Shown here one piece after another: positions 1 through 9,983 of a DNA stretch of 64,000 nt. Origin of the DNA: Rhynchopus sp. YZ270_cl-10 (Eukaryota; Euglenozoa; Diplonemea; Diplonemida; Diplonemidae); contig OZ037845.1 of assembly GCA_964035575.1 (NCBI GenBank), positions 1,488,001 to 1,552,000 on the forward strand, written 5' to 3'. Position numbers and translations under genes: made by a program. The stretch's first letter is position 1, and each line of letters begins with the position of its first letter. Under the pieces are notes generated by a model, which did not search any database, was not told the DNA's origin, and was given only the letters and a program-made list of their open reading frames with translations.

Positions 1-876
1 ATTGGTGTGATTGAGTACCAGGCAGTGGACATGGGTGGGTCGATGTACGTCCACCTGTTCGGTGCTCTGTTCGGAGTGGCTTGCAGCTTTGCTTACATGA
101 AGAAGGCTGAGGTGACGAAGCTGGACAAGGACGGAAAGAACGCGTCATCGCGCACAACAGACACATTCGCGATGGTGGGCACGATCTTCCTGTTCATGTT
201 CTGGCCCTCATTCAACGGTGCTCTTGCTGTGGGCTCGCCACGTACACGTGTGGTGATCAACACTGTGCTTGCCATCTGTGCGTCCACCACCTCTGCGTTC
301 CTGATGTCGTACGTCCTGCGTGGTGGGTACTTCTCGATGGTCGACATCCAGAACGCCACACTTGCGGGTGGTGTTGCTGTGGGCAGCAGCAGCGATCTTG
401 TTGTTGACGCTTGGCCCTCCCTTCTTGTGGGAACCATTGCTGGGTTTGTCTCCGTCTTTGGCTACGTGTACCTGAGCCCTGCCCTTGAGAGCGCTGGCCT
501 GCACGACACCTGTGGTGTGCTGAACCTCCACGGCATCCCCGGAATGATTGGCGGTATCTCTGGTGCGATCTCTGCTGCGTCTGCGGGTGAGTCTGTGTAC
601 GGCGGTGACATTGGGCTTGTGTTCCCTGCACGCTCGTCTGGCCGCTCTGCCTCGCACCAGGGTGCCATGCAGACGGCTTGCCTGTTCACCACCATCGGAA
701 TTGCCATTGCTGGAGGGCTTGTCACTGGCATTGTTCTGAAGTTCATCCCGAACCCTGGTGATGCTCGCTACGAGGTGTTCGAGGACAAGCGCTACTGGGA
801 GGAGCTGGCTGACGAGGACGAGGAGGCCACCACCCTTGAGATTGACGCTGAGATGGCCGAGAAGGCTGAAGAGTAG
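1..876 (+). CDS. Rh-type ammonium transporter, 5' end outside window
   Basis: This is the C-terminal 291 residues of an Rh-family (Amt/Mep/Rh) membrane channel that would move ammonia/ammonium across a membrane. The reading frame is open from base 1. It matches the next gene (1529-2908) from that gene's residue 166 onward almost base for base, including the first pore histidine in YVHLFGALFG and the second in NLHGIPG. The acidic cytoplasmic tail differs: here it ends EIDAEMAEKAEE. The two genes are a recent tandem duplication or are kept alike by gene conversion. The N-terminal half lies before the window, so start and exon structure are unknown. Confidence 0.93.
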   Translation: MGVIEYQAVDMGGSMYVHLFGALFGVACSFAYMKKAEVTKLDKDGKNASSRTTDTFAMVGTIFLFMFWPSFNGALAVGSPRTRVVINTVLAICASTTSAFLMSYVLRGGYFSMVDIQNATLAGGVAVGSSSDLVVDAWPSLLVGTIAGFVSVFGYVYLSPALESAGLHDTCGVLNLHGIPGMIGGISGAISAASAGESVYGGDIGLVFPARSSGRSASHQGAMQTACLFTTIGIAIAGGLVTGIVLKFIPNPGDARYEVFEDKRYWEELADEDEEATTLEIDAEMAEKAEE

Positions 877-1528
877 AAGCTCCTTGCACATCTGTTATGC
901 CCACTGCTCCCTCATATCCCATCTCTTTCCCTTCCCCTCTTCCCCGAACGTTAGCACCCTTTTGCTTCCCATTCCACGCAGTTCGAATGTCCAACGAACA
1001 CCCCGAAGGCACCTTCTGCAGAAATGCATGAGTGGCAACGTTGGCGTGACGCACAGTGGTTTCGCATTGTAGGGCAGAAGCGTGCCTTGTAAATTTGTTA
1101 TGTTATGACGGCGCCTGAGAACGCCCCCGACGAGAGAGAGTCTCGCAAACTTGTAAAAAATGTAAAGATAATAAAAAAAAGGGGGGGGGGGGGGGGGAAA
1201 TCCCAGAGTACCAAAGAGGGAGATTACCACACACAAACGAGCCAGTTCACGTCCTCTGTTGTTTGATGCAGCGCAACTATTTTATAGAGAAAATATGTAA
1301 AGAACGAAGGGAAAAGGTTGCGAAGGGGGTCGAACCTGCAACTGTACGCCACTTCTGATGTGTGGATTTAATAAAATTAAAAACTGAGGGACGTTGACAG
1401 CTCGTGCACAAAAAAGACAAAATAGAACAAACCCACCACATTTTGCTTTGATCTGTTGCTCAGTTGCCTTGCCTTCGCTATACACACAGACACACACAGG
1501 CATTTGTATTGTTAGTTGAGGATTAACT
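877..1528. other. spacer between two Rh genes
   Basis: No gene is seen. The spacer holds a run of 17 G at 1181-1197 directly after an A run, and pyrimidine-rich sequence before the next start codon. The likely 5' UTR at 1440-1528 carries CACACA-type repeats. Confidence 0.6.
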
Positions 1529-2908
1529 ATGGCGCACGCGGCAAAGATCGAGCCGGTGACGGTAGCAACGTTCCTTCTGTTCCAGATTGCACTCATCTTC
1601 CTGTACGCCTACTGCGTGGAGTACTCCGATGACACAAAGGTGTCCGACACGGAGCAAGAAAGCGACCTGTCCCTGACGCGTCTGTACCCCTTCTTCCAGG
1701 ATGTGCACGTGATGGTGTTCATTGGTTTCGGTTTCCTGATGACCTTCATGCGCCGCTACAGCATGACCGCAGTTGCCTTCAACTACTTCGTCGCAGCCGC
1801 AATGCTGATGTGGACGATCCTCGTGCTTGGGTTCTGGCACCGTGCCTTCGGTGCAAAGAGCTTCTTCGACAAGATCAACCTGCAGGCAACCGACCTCGTC
1901 ACAGGAGACTTTGGTGCGGCATCTGTGCTGATTGCATTCGGAGCTGTGCTTGGGAAGGTGGGACCCACACAGCTGCTTGTGATGGGAATTCTGCAGATCT
2001 TCTTCTACGCACTGAACGAGTCGATTGGTGTGATTGAGTACCAGGCAGTGGACATGGGTGGGTCGATGTACGTCCACCTGTTCGGTGCTCTGTTTGGAGT
2101 GGCTTGCAGCTTTGCTTACATGAAGAAGGCTGAGGTGACGAAGCTGGACAAGGACGGAAAGAACGCGTCATCGCGCACAACAGACACATTCGCGATGGTG
2201 GGCACGATCTTCCTGTTCATGTTCTGGCCCTCATTCAACGGTGCTCTTGCTGTGGGCTCGCCACGTACACGTGTGGTGATCAACACTGTGCTTGCCATCT
2301 GTGCGTCCACCACCTCTGCGTTCCTGATGTCGTACGTCCTGCGTGGTGGATACTTCTCGATGGTCGACATCCAGAACGCCACACTTGCGGGTGGTGTTGC
2401 TGTGGGCAGCAGCAGCGATCTTGTTGTTGACGCTTGGCCCTCCCTTCTTGTGGGAACCATTGCTGGGTTTGTCTCCGTCTTTGGCTACGTGTACCTGAGC
2501 CCTGCCCTTGAGAGCGCTGGCCTGCACGACACCTGTGGTGTGCTGAACCTCCACGGCATCCCCGGAATGATTGGTGGTATCTCTGGTGCGATCTCTGCTG
2601 CGTCTGCGGGTGAGTCTGTGTACGGCGGTGACATTGGGCTTGTGTTCCCTGCACGCTCGTCTGGCCGCTCTGCCTCGCACCAGGGTGCCATGCAGACGGC
2701 TTGCCTGTTCACCACCATCGGAATTGCCATTGCTGGAGGGCTTGTCACTGGCATTGTTCTGAAGTTCATCCCGAACCCTGGTGATGCTCGCTACGAGGTG
2801 TTCGAGGACAAGCGCTACTGGGAGGAGCTGGCTGAGGAGGACGAGGAGGACGAACCACTTGAGATTGACGCTGAGATGGCCGATAAGCAGGAGGAGGCGA
2901 CGGCATGA
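1529..2908 (+). CDS. Rh-type ammonium transporter
   Basis: This intronless gene encodes 459 residues, the usual size for Rh glycoproteins. The segment YPFFQDVHVMVFIGFGFLM (about residues 53-71) and the block DFGAASVLIAFGAVLGKVGP (about 127-146) are typical of the Rh branch rather than of bacterial AmtB. The pore residues expected for the family are present: an Asp before GGS (D175) and the twin histidines H183 and H342. About 11-12 hydrophobic helices can be counted. The C-terminus is an acidic tail ending in EEATA. The start is the first ATG of the frame, just after the pyrimidine/CA-rich leader. The neighbours on both sides are paralogues. Transport of ammonia/ammonium is inferred from the family; the membrane it sits in is unknown. 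Confidence 0.95.
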   Translation: MAHAAKIEPVTVATFLLFQIALIFLYAYCVEYSDDTKVSDTEQESDLSLTRLYPFFQDVHVMVFIGFGFLMTFMRRYSMTAVAFNYFVAAAMLMWTILVLGFWHRAFGAKSFFDKINLQATDLVTGDFGAASVLIAFGAVLGKVGPTQLLVMGILQIFFYALNESIGVIEYQAVDMGGSMYVHLFGALFGVACSFAYMKKAEVTKLDKDGKNASSRTTDTFAMVGTIFLFMFWPSFNGALAVGSPRTRVVINTVLAICASTTSAFLMSYVLRGGYFSMVDIQNATLAGGVAVGSSSDLVVDAWPSLLVGTIAGFVSVFGYVYLSPALESAGLHDTCGVLNLHGIPGMIGGISGAISAASAGESVYGGDIGLVFPARSSGRSASHQGAMQTACLFTTIGIAIAGGLVTGIVLKFIPNPGDARYEVFEDKRYWEELAEEDEEDEPLEIDAEMADKQEEATA

Positions 2909-3168
2909 GCACGCAACGAACACTCATCCCCTGTGTCAAAAGGACAGCCGCACTGAGTTGTGCAGGACACAGGCTTGGTTTCTAGTTGCGATATGATTCA
3001 TGTTTGAAAACGCAAAAAAAAAAAAAGCAAAAACAAAACAAAAGAAAACAATCAATTTTCAAAGACTCCAAAAAAAAAAAAGGCATACACAAATTCTGAA
3101 CAACCCCCCTTAACCCCTCCTTCCCTCCTTGTATCTGTTACTAAATTGTAGACATTTTGTACACTGTG

Positions 3169-3225
3169 CTTGCGCGAGGGATATAAGCCCTCACCGGGAC
3201 CATTTGGTTCTACAATTTGCGCAAG
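3169..3225 (+). ncRNA. three-way-junction RNA candidate
   Basis: A perfect 7-bp closing stem, CTTGCGC (3169-3175) with GCGCAAG (3219-3225), encloses two hairpins. The first is GAGGG/CCCTC (3176-3180 with 3188-3192, loop ATATAAG). The second is GGACC/GGTTC (3197-3201 with 3206-3210, loop ATTT, one G-U pair). Nearly all bases are in or next to helices. It lacks tRNA A and B boxes and the hammerhead core. No second copy was seen in the window, so conservation cannot be judged. Confidence 0.35.
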
Positions 3226-3617
3226 AAGAACTGCATTTAATGTCGTGCTCCCTCATCCCAAAAGATGCTTGTTTCGTTTGCTATTGCCGGATGTGTCCTG
3301 AAGACGTTTGTAGGCGTAGTTGACGGAATTTTGTTTCATTAAAATGAGTTTTATTTTTTGTTAGAAGCAGTTGCAAAAAAAAAAGTATCAGCCGGCAGCG
3401 GGGAGGGAAAAAATATATATCAAAAAAGAGAGAAAAAGGAATGTACCGAATTAATGTCTGGCGGTGTGATATGTAGCGCACCGTGCAAACCCTCTTAGAG
3501 ATGATCAGACATAACGGAAAATACAACGACCATTTTTATTTTATTTTATTTTTTGCAGAAAATAGATTGACAGCAGTTTTTTTGTGTTGAAAATCATGGA
3601 AAATGTGCTGTCATATC

Positions 3618-3655
3618 GGTGACTAAGCACGACAGGCTTAGGTTCGTTTCATAAG
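3618..3655 (+). repeat. E-family hairpin element, copy 1
   Basis: Six-bp stem CTAAGC (3623-3628) with GCTTAG (3636-3641), loop ACGACAG, preceded by GGTGA and followed by GTTCGTTTCAT. This family recurs about 15 times in the window. The stem sequence varies but stays paired, the loop is usually ACGAGAG or ACAGAGAG, and the 3' tail is close to TTCATCTTACAA before a T-rich stretch. Function is unknown. Confidence 0.55.
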
Positions 3656-3689
3656 ATATTTTTTTTCTTTTTTCTGCGTTTTTTCCCCA

Positions 3690-3727
3690 TCTTTTAGGAT
3701 GCCTGCAATGCATGTTCATCTTTATTT
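3690..3727 (+). repeat. E-family hairpin element, weak copy
   Basis: Four-bp stem ATGC/GCAT (3699-3702 with 3710-3713) with a 7-nt loop CTGCAAT, then the family tail GTTCATCTTTATT. It lies 50 nt after copy 1. Confidence 0.35.
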
Positions 3728-4104
3728 TCATCTTTCAAGTTTCCCCCCCGGTGCCTTTTTAGCAGTGGAGCTGCGAGCCGTGGATGCACTGTTCACACAT
3801 TTTTTTTAAATTTTTTTTTGAAAAAAAAATATGTGTGAAAAGTGGTGTAGAATTTTTCGTTTGGGTGTCGTGCCCACCTCCTGGAAGTGTCTATGCCGTC
3901 ATTTAACGGCAATGATTATGTTCCTGCTTACAGCCCCCCTCGTGGTGACCGTGTGCATACCAAATGGAGTGATCTCTGGGGTTCGATAACCCGCGAAGAA
4001 TCGTGCTTGCGTCCATTGATGAACGGTGAGGCGGTTGCACTTTCAACTTCTCTTTAACTTCACTTTCAGACAAAGGCATGAATGGTTCTTTTGTTTTTAT
4101 TTAG

Positions 4105-4145
4105 TATGTGAAGTGTCCAAGGGCAAATACATCTTTCAGATTTCT
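4105..4145 (+). repeat. E-family hairpin element, weak copy
   Basis: Short stem TGTC/GGCA (4114-4117 with 4122-4125, one G-U pair) followed by the tail ATACATCTTTCAGATTT. The pairing is weak; it is assigned mainly on the tail. Confidence 0.3.
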
Positions 4146-4847
4146 TTCAAAACTTTTTTGACTATTTTTTTTTTTTTTCCTGCAGTGGCTTCTCTTCGTC
4201 CCCTGCCCCTCACTTTTTTTTATTTTTGCCCAAAAAAGGGAAGAAGAAAAAGATGTTTATATCTTCAACACATTCATCTGAGTTAGATTTATATCAAAAA
4301 AGCAAAAAAAAAATAGCCTTTTTTCTTTTCACAACAAGTGTATCTAGTGTGGTTTCCTGTTTTCATTTTTTGTTTATTGTTTGAAAAAACCAAACCAAAG
4401 TTTTGAAAGTACAGATGTGTTTGCCCAGGACTATTTCATGTTTCAAAGTGGTAAATCGAAAACGAAAGAACAAAGATCACGATTCGATAAAACCAAGAAT
4501 GGTCCCTTGAGCCCTTTCTCATCTCTGAAATATAAAAATATAGTGTGGAGTTCATCCTCGGGTGGCTACACTAATACAACCAAGTTTTCAAAACTATAAA
4601 ATAAAGTCTCCATCTCACCACGAGACTTGAATACCAGCACTTCCCTCTCTCCTTTGGGTCCCCCAACTCACCCCCTTTACTATTTTTAAAACGCTTTTTT
4701 TGTGTATGTTTTTTTTTTTCTCTCTCTTTTCTTTTGTCCAGTTTTGAAAAAGAATTACCCCTCCGATTTATCTCATCATATTTAATTTTTCTCTGATAAC
4801 CACCATTTTTTTTCTTCAGGCATTCTCCAAAGTCGGTAAGAGCAATA

Positions 4848-6275
4848 ATGGCAGTCGCGTCACCCATGCCGATGGTGGCGATCTTTGCGCTGTTCCAGCT
4901 GGCCCTGTTGCTGCTGTATGTGTTCTTGGTTGAGTTCCCTGAGGAGTCGGAGATCCAGACGAGCGTCAGCGAATTCACCTTTGCGGGGCTGTACAACTAC
5001 TGGGTGGGTGTGCACATCTTTTTGCTCATTGGTATCGGCTTCCTTGCGTCGTTCCTGCGTAAGTACAGCCTGACTGCAGTGGCGTACAACTACCTCCTTG
5101 TTGCCTTTGCCCTGCAGTGGACCATCCTCGTGTACCACCTCTGGCAGCGTGCCTTTGAGGAGCAGGTCCAGGGCCGCTCAATGTACGACAGAATCCAGAT
5201 CACCACAAAGGACCTTGTTGTCGGCGACTTCGGAGCCCTGACAGTGCTGATCTCCTTCGGGGCGGTGATGGGCAAGGCTGGGCCGGCGCAGCTTCTTGTC
5301 ATGGCGATCATTGAGATCATCATCTCCGAGCTGAACAACGCCATTGCGTACTACGAGTACGAGGCGATTGATGTGGGTGGTGCCACGCAGGTCCACCTCT
5401 TTGGTGCTATCTTCGGGATTATGGCGGCGAAGTTCTATATGTCGGCAGATGAGGTGAAGGAGAAGGATAAGGACAACGGTCTGCAGCGCCGTGCCACCTT
5501 CGCGCACTCCGCCCCAAGCGACCAGCTCTACGTGGCGCGCAACAACTACATCTCCTCCAACAGCACCACCGACACCTTCGGCATGATCGGAACGCTCTTC
5601 CTTGCGGTCTTCTTCCCTGCCCTCAACGCTTCCATGACCGTCGGATACGCCAGAGAGCGCGTCGTGATCGGCACGGTCCTTGCAATGTGCGCCTCCACCA
5701 CTATGGCATTCACCGTCTCAGCAGCCCTCCGTGGCGGGAAGTTCTCGATGGCGGACATCCAGGCCGCAACCCTCGCAGGAGGAGTCATCATCGGGGGGGT
5801 CACCTCTGTGGTGTCTCATGTGTGGGTGTTCATCCTGCTCGGGATGCTTGCGGGGGTGTTGACCGTCGCAGGGTTTGTTATCTTCACGCCGATCCTGGAG
5901 GGTGCAGGGATTCATGACACCCGTGGAGTGTTTTGGCTTCATGGACTCCCCGGGTTTGTGGCAGGTATTGCGAGCTGCATTTCACAGCGCATGGCGAACG
6001 GAACAACGATCTTCGGACAGTCCATCGGTGTGTTGATCCCTGCACGCATGAACGACGACCGCATTCCTTCGTACCAGAGCGCGATGCAGGTTTCTATGCT
6101 CTTCACGACCATCGGTATGGCACTGGCAGGAGGTATCCTTGCAGGCATCGTCATGAGATTCGTCCCCAACATTGGAGATGATGAGCACCCCGTCTTCGAC
6201 GATGCACGCTACTGGGAGGAGCTTGCGGAGGGCAAGAAAAACGATGACGATATCCCGCTTGAGATCGACGCCTAG
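4848..6275 (+). CDS. diverged Rh-type ammonium transporter
   Basis: This intronless gene encodes 475 residues and is a clear paralogue of the two genes upstream, but old: identity is limited to core helices. It keeps the Rh signature DFGALTVLISFGAVMGKAGP, the Asp of AIDVGGA and the twin histidines (H183 in QVHLFGAIFG, H365 in WLHGLPGF). A hydrophilic insert of roughly 30 residues (about 205-240, beginning DNGLQRRATFAHS) lengthens one cytoplasmic loop relative to the neighbours. The C-terminus again ends PLEIDA after an acidic stretch, like the tails of its paralogues. The start is the first ATG after a pyrimidine-rich leader. Ammonia/ammonium transport is inferred; the separate loop suggests different regulation or location. 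Confidence 0.93.
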   Translation: MAVASPMPMVAIFALFQLALLLLYVFLVEFPEESEIQTSVSEFTFAGLYNYWVGVHIFLLIGIGFLASFLRKYSLTAVAYNYLLVAFALQWTILVYHLWQRAFEEQVQGRSMYDRIQITTKDLVVGDFGALTVLISFGAVMGKAGPAQLLVMAIIEIIISELNNAIAYYEYEAIDVGGATQVHLFGAIFGIMAAKFYMSADEVKEKDKDNGLQRRATFAHSAPSDQLYVARNNYISSNSTTDTFGMIGTLFLAVFFPALNASMTVGYARERVVIGTVLAMCASTTMAFTVSAALRGGKFSMADIQAATLAGGVIIGGVTSVVSHVWVFILLGMLAGVLTVAGFVIFTPILEGAGIHDTRGVFWLHGLPGFVAGIASCISQRMANGTTIFGQSIGVLIPARMNDDRIPSYQSAMQVSMLFTTIGMALAGGILAGIVMRFVPNIGDDEHPVFDDARYWEELAEGKKNDDDIPLEIDA

Positions 6276-7276
6276 AATTTGAAAAAAAAAAAAACACCGC
6301 CCACCAATGGGCGATAGTCGATTGGATTTTAACAAAAAAAAGCAACAAAAAAAAATGTAACACCACTTGCCTCGAGAAAAGGGCAGATTTTTAAAAAGCG
6401 TTTAGATTTTTGAGAGGGAAAAAGATAGGTTCGGCCCCTTCCTGCTATGGTTGATAGCCAGAGATAATAGGTTTTTCATTTTAATGGAACACTTCGTAGG
6501 GGATGGCCAAGAGTGCGATGGTAAAGCAGGTCGAGTACAACCCTCGGGTAGGGCTCTCTTCTATTTTACCACAAAATCATATAAAGATTTCAAAAGAGAA
6601 AAAAAATAGAAATTTAATGGCCATGATCGATTATCAGAAAAGTTAAAACTACATAAAAATGTGTTCGTCTGTCAAAAAAAAGTAAAACAGAATATATCTC
6701 GTGTAACTCATAGCAGATGGCTGCGTGGGTTTTTCAAAAGAGTATTGGAGCACAACAGCTTTCTGATGGACATCTTCTTGGGGGAGAAAAAGTAATCGTC
6801 TTTTCTTTTCTTTCTTTTTGGGGCATTCGCCTCAACTTTCGACCTCTCTTTTTCTCTCTTTCTCTCTCTCCCTTTTCCCCTTACCCCAACTTCTCTTGTT
6901 TTCGGTTCTTGTAACTCCTTAAATTTTTTTTTTTTGATTCTGTTTTTTGTTGTTTTTGAGGATGGATGAATAACCTTTAATTTCTTCAATATACGGACGC
7001 GTTGTCCTTTTAGCGTAAAAGAAATTTGCCGCAGAGATGACGGAATTCTTTTAAAATAAAAATGGATAAAAAAAGGGATTTGTGTAAAGCCCGAGATAAA
7101 AAAAGGGCAGAGCGGAGCTCGTAGTTAGATCCAGAGCTCAGGTTGTAAGGTGCCACGGTTTTTTCGTGATGGCGTAATGTCATAGCGTTGGCTGTGGGTT
7201 AAAACATCTTACATCAAGAGCTGACAAAAAAAAACTGTTGAGAGATGATTTGTAGCTTTACCTTTGAAAAATTCAT

Positions 7277-7332
7277 TAGCCTTCAGGCGACTTTGTTGTA
7301 GCAAAGCCTGTCTTAGGACAGATTGTCGATAC
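7277..7332 (+). ncRNA. R-family structured element, copy 1
   Basis: A 56-nt fold starting TAGCC and ending ATTGTCGATAC. Helices seen: GCC-TTCA-GGC (7279-7288); CTTTG/CAAAG; CTGTC (7308-7312) with GACAG (7317-7321); and an outer CGAC (7288-7291) with GTCG (7325-7328). Copies at 63484 and 45058 share both ends and hairpin positions with different stem bases. Confidence 0.4.
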
Positions 7333-7595
7333 TGCAAAAAAGAATAGATCAGACAAGATACAAAACGCAACATAAATGGGGAGGAAGGGGGGGCAACGTC
7401 TGATATTAGCGAGGTGAGAAAGGGGAATCTGAAGCTGGAGAGGCTTTTATCTTGTTGGGGAGCAGTGTTTATTTTTTTTTATTTATGGGTTACGCAGAAC
7501 TTTGTGTTCGAGAAGAGCACATTATTTTTTAATGTTTTTCTCCTCTCGAAAACGAGTTTCGGCGTTGCTCTACACAACGTAGTTCTCTCTCGTTA

Positions 7596-7640
7596 AAGTG
7601 ACTAAGCACAGAGAGGCTTAGATTCGTCCTAGGGGGTTTT
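7596..7640 (+). repeat. E-family hairpin element, copy 2
   Basis: Six-bp stem CTAAGC (7602-7607) with GCTTAG (7616-7621) and the 8-nt loop ACAGAGAG. The tail ATTCGTCCTAG departs from the family consensus. Confidence 0.5.
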
Positions 7641-8065
7641 CGTTCTTTGTTATGTGTATCGTGTGTGCACTCGTTTTTTTTTTTTTTTTTTTTTTGCGAA
7701 GGTTTCTTTCTTTCCACTTATTTCTCTCCTTTTTAAAAATACCCTTCTCCATTTTTTCTGATTCCAACAACGTGTCACCAAACCTCCTTCCAAGGAGAAA
7801 AACTTCTTTTTAACCATGTTGTGGAATATAATTAGGGAAATTCAAAACACAAAATATATTCTAACACAAAACGGAAGGGGGGCGGATTTTTTTTTTGACG
7901 GATTTTTTCTCTTCTCCAGCTTCTTTTTGTCTTCTTCCCTCCCCCCCAAAAAAAATCATTTTTTTTTTTTTTTGTACATTTGGAGGAAGAAGTGAAGAGA
8001 AGGTAAATAACATTTTTTTTTTCTTAGATGTGTCGCCTTTTTATCCCCCCTCACCCCTTCCACCG

Positions 8066-8208
8066 CGGACTAGTCAGGTGAACTACTAGTGAAACTACTA
8101 GTCGTAACGACTAGTACTACACTGGTGGTGTTATTGGTGTAACACTAGTTGTAAAACACTAGTCATTTGGACGAGTAGCACTACTAGTAGTCTTCTCTGA
8201 CTAGTCCG
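8066..8208. mobile_element. 143-bp CTAGT-rich inverted-repeat element
   Basis: Perfect 12-bp terminal inverted repeats, CGGACTAGTCAG (8066-8077) and CTGACTAGTCCG (8197-8208), enclose about ten CTAGT units in mixed orientation, so the strand can fold extensively. No coding capacity. It looks like a small non-autonomous element; no clear target duplication was found. Confidence 0.45.
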
Positions 8209-8911
8209 CCGTGTCCCTAAAGGATTCCTTTTCTTTTCTAAGATGAACCTGCATCGATGAGGCGTTTTCATTTCTCTTGCAAGGATTCCTTTTTCTCTTT
8301 TTTGTTCTCGATAACCCGCGGGAATTGGTGCATCCAGACGTGCACCTTTTCTACCCCATTTTTTTTTCCGTTTTTTCTTTTTTTTTTTCTCTACAGAGTA
8401 CTTGCCATTATTTGTGATGGCAGAGAAGTGTTTTCTTGTACCCCACCACCACCACCCCCACGTCAAGACCCCTCCCCTTACTCCTAATGCCTTTTCTTTT
8501 GTGAACAAAAGCTTACACCAAAATAACCCCCCTACGCGACACTACCCCCCTCACATACCGGAGCTTGACAATACAGGGAAAAAAAAAACAGTAAAATACA
8601 ACAAAAGCTTAAGATAAAAAACGCTTCCCATTTTTGTCCCGATTTTTTTTTGTTTCCACACTTTGTTCCATGATGTAAACCTCGAAATGGATTGTAGGAC
8701 TGCATGGTTGGGGAAGTCCACCCCGGTACAGCGCTTGTCTTTGCGTTGTACTACGGCAAAAGGCAGACTGCTGAGGATACGTATCCGCTCGAGGCGCGAA
8801 GTCTGTTGTGCTCATGTCCTCATTAAGTATCGCTTCTTCGGGTTGCGGTCTTTGTGAGGCGTGTGTATCTCAGATTAGTTTACGTAGGGTGCGCACCGAT
8901 CATTGTACCAA

Positions 8912-8950
8912 AAGGTACATATTGTCACGAAAAAGGGCTTTGTATTTCAA
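8912..8950 (+). repeat. E-like hairpin, GGTACA subfamily
   Basis: Begins AGGTACATATTGTCACGA and ends TTTGTATTTCAA. An outer TACA/TGTA pairing and an inner GTC/GGC pairing flank a loop starting ACGA. Copies at 37749 and 44871 share the same ends. It lies about 180 nt upstream of the gene at 9129. Confidence 0.4.
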
Positions 8951-9128
8951 TTTTTTTTTCTTCCTTCTTCAACAAATCCTTTTCCAGAACACTATTAAAA
9001 AACACACACTTTCCCACTCCCACCCTCTACGAACCCTTTTGGAAATGAGGGTACAATAGATTGACTCTTTATTACCCCAGTCTATTTTTTTTCTTTTTTT
9101 GTTTCTCTCTTTTTTTGTTTCCTTTACT

Positions 9129-9983
9129 ATGCCTACCCCTATTCGCACGCACTCTTATGCACAGCACCACCTTCCTCAAGGACCACCATCTGTTCCGCAA
9201 TACGCCGCACATCAACAGAGCTTGCTTGAAGGAGGCAGTGGGGATGGACAGGGGTCGTACTTTAGAGACGCTCACCTTCACCCTCACCCTCAAGGGGAGA
9301 ATATGATGGGTGGTGTGAGCAATGCGACGTATAACAACGTATCCCAGGAGCCTCTGTCACCGACACATACCCCACCACCGCAGGTTTTTGCGAGGTTTGA
9401 AAGAGGTCCTCCCCCAGCGCCGTATCAGATGCCCCATGGGGTAAATCAGATGCAAATCCAAAACTACCCAAATCAAAACCACGTTGTCTCCCCACCTCCA
9501 CCCGGAGCGTATGATCCACGTGTTTTCTATGACACACCAATCACTTCGATGGATGTGAATCTTCTTCGCGCTGCATTACAGTTTGAAAGGGATGCGCATG
9601 AAACCACTAGGAGTCGGTTTGCGGTGATGCTTGCTGGGACGCAGGAGAGATTGGATGAGATTCGAGATGAGTTTGGGAAAGGTGAGGATGAAAACGCGGT
9701 GCTGCGTGGACAGCTCAGGAGACAGCAGCAAGGGGGTGGGGAGGGGCATGTGAACAATGAACCTGGTCCTTCATGGCAGGCCAGAGGGCGCTATGAAACC
9801 GTACCTACAGTGCACCCCCCACGCAGAGGCTCTGCCAGCAGAAAACCGCGTTTGCCTATTGAGGCTCGAGGAGCTGGTTCTGGTGTGAACTCTAACGCCC
9901 GCAGAAGAGATGGCGTTATGTCACCAAACAGCCGTCTCCAAACCGGGGGAAGAATTGAGCTGTTGACCCCTCGAAAACGGTAG
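9129..9983 (+). CDS. Pro/Gln-rich protein with short coiled coil
   Basis: This single open frame of 284 residues is not recognised. Residues 1-140 are low-complexity, rich in Pro, Gln, His and Asn. Residues about 145-205 form a charged helical stretch (LLRAALQFERDAHETTRSRF onward) with heptad-like spacing, a possible short coiled coil. The rest is basic with many Arg and Ser, ending TPRKR. No signal peptide or membrane segment is seen. Start: the first ATG of the conserved-looking frame at 9129, in MPTPIRTHSYAQ, after a pyrimidine tract; a non-ATG extension to 9099 has no support. Codon use matches the other genes. No function is proposed. Confidence 0.65.
   Translation: MPTPIRTHSYAQHHLPQGPPSVPQYAAHQQSLLEGGSGDGQGSYFRDAHLHPHPQGENMMGGVSNATYNNVSQEPLSPTHTPPPQVFARFERGPPPAPYQMPHGVNQMQIQNYPNQNHVVSPPPPGAYDPRVFYDTPITSMDVNLLRAALQFERDAHETTRSRFAVMLAGTQERLDEIRDEFGKGEDENAVLRGQLRRQQQGGGEGHVNNEPGPSWQARGRYETVPTVHPPRRGSASRKPRLPIEARGAGSGVNSNARRRDGVMSPNSRLQTGGRIELLTPRKR

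Larger units (their letters stand above)
2909..4847. other. AT-rich spacer with structured elements
   Basis: No credible protein gene is seen; the short open frames are low-complexity. The spacer contains a 57-nt cloverleaf-like fold (3169-3225) and three hairpin elements of the dispersed E family (3618, 3690 and 4105), listed separately. Long A and T runs are frequent. Confidence 0.6.
6276..9128. other. long AT-rich spacer
   Basis: No protein gene can be supported in this 2.85-kb spacer. It holds one R-family fold (7277), one E-family hairpin (7596), a small CTAGT-rich inverted-repeat element (8066-8208), a possible minus-strand E-type hairpin at 8240-8266 (AAGATGAACCT...AGG when read on +) and an E-like hairpin at 8912. 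A run of T at 7674-7695 is notable. Confidence 0.55.

Noticed and set aside
1310-1400. tRNA-like TTCGACC loop and CGCAACC end on the minus strand
   Set aside because: No D arm, anticodon arm or matching 5' acceptor strand upstream.
3169-3225. Hammerhead ribozyme
   Set aside because: The three-way junction lacks CUGANGA and GAAA in the required positions.
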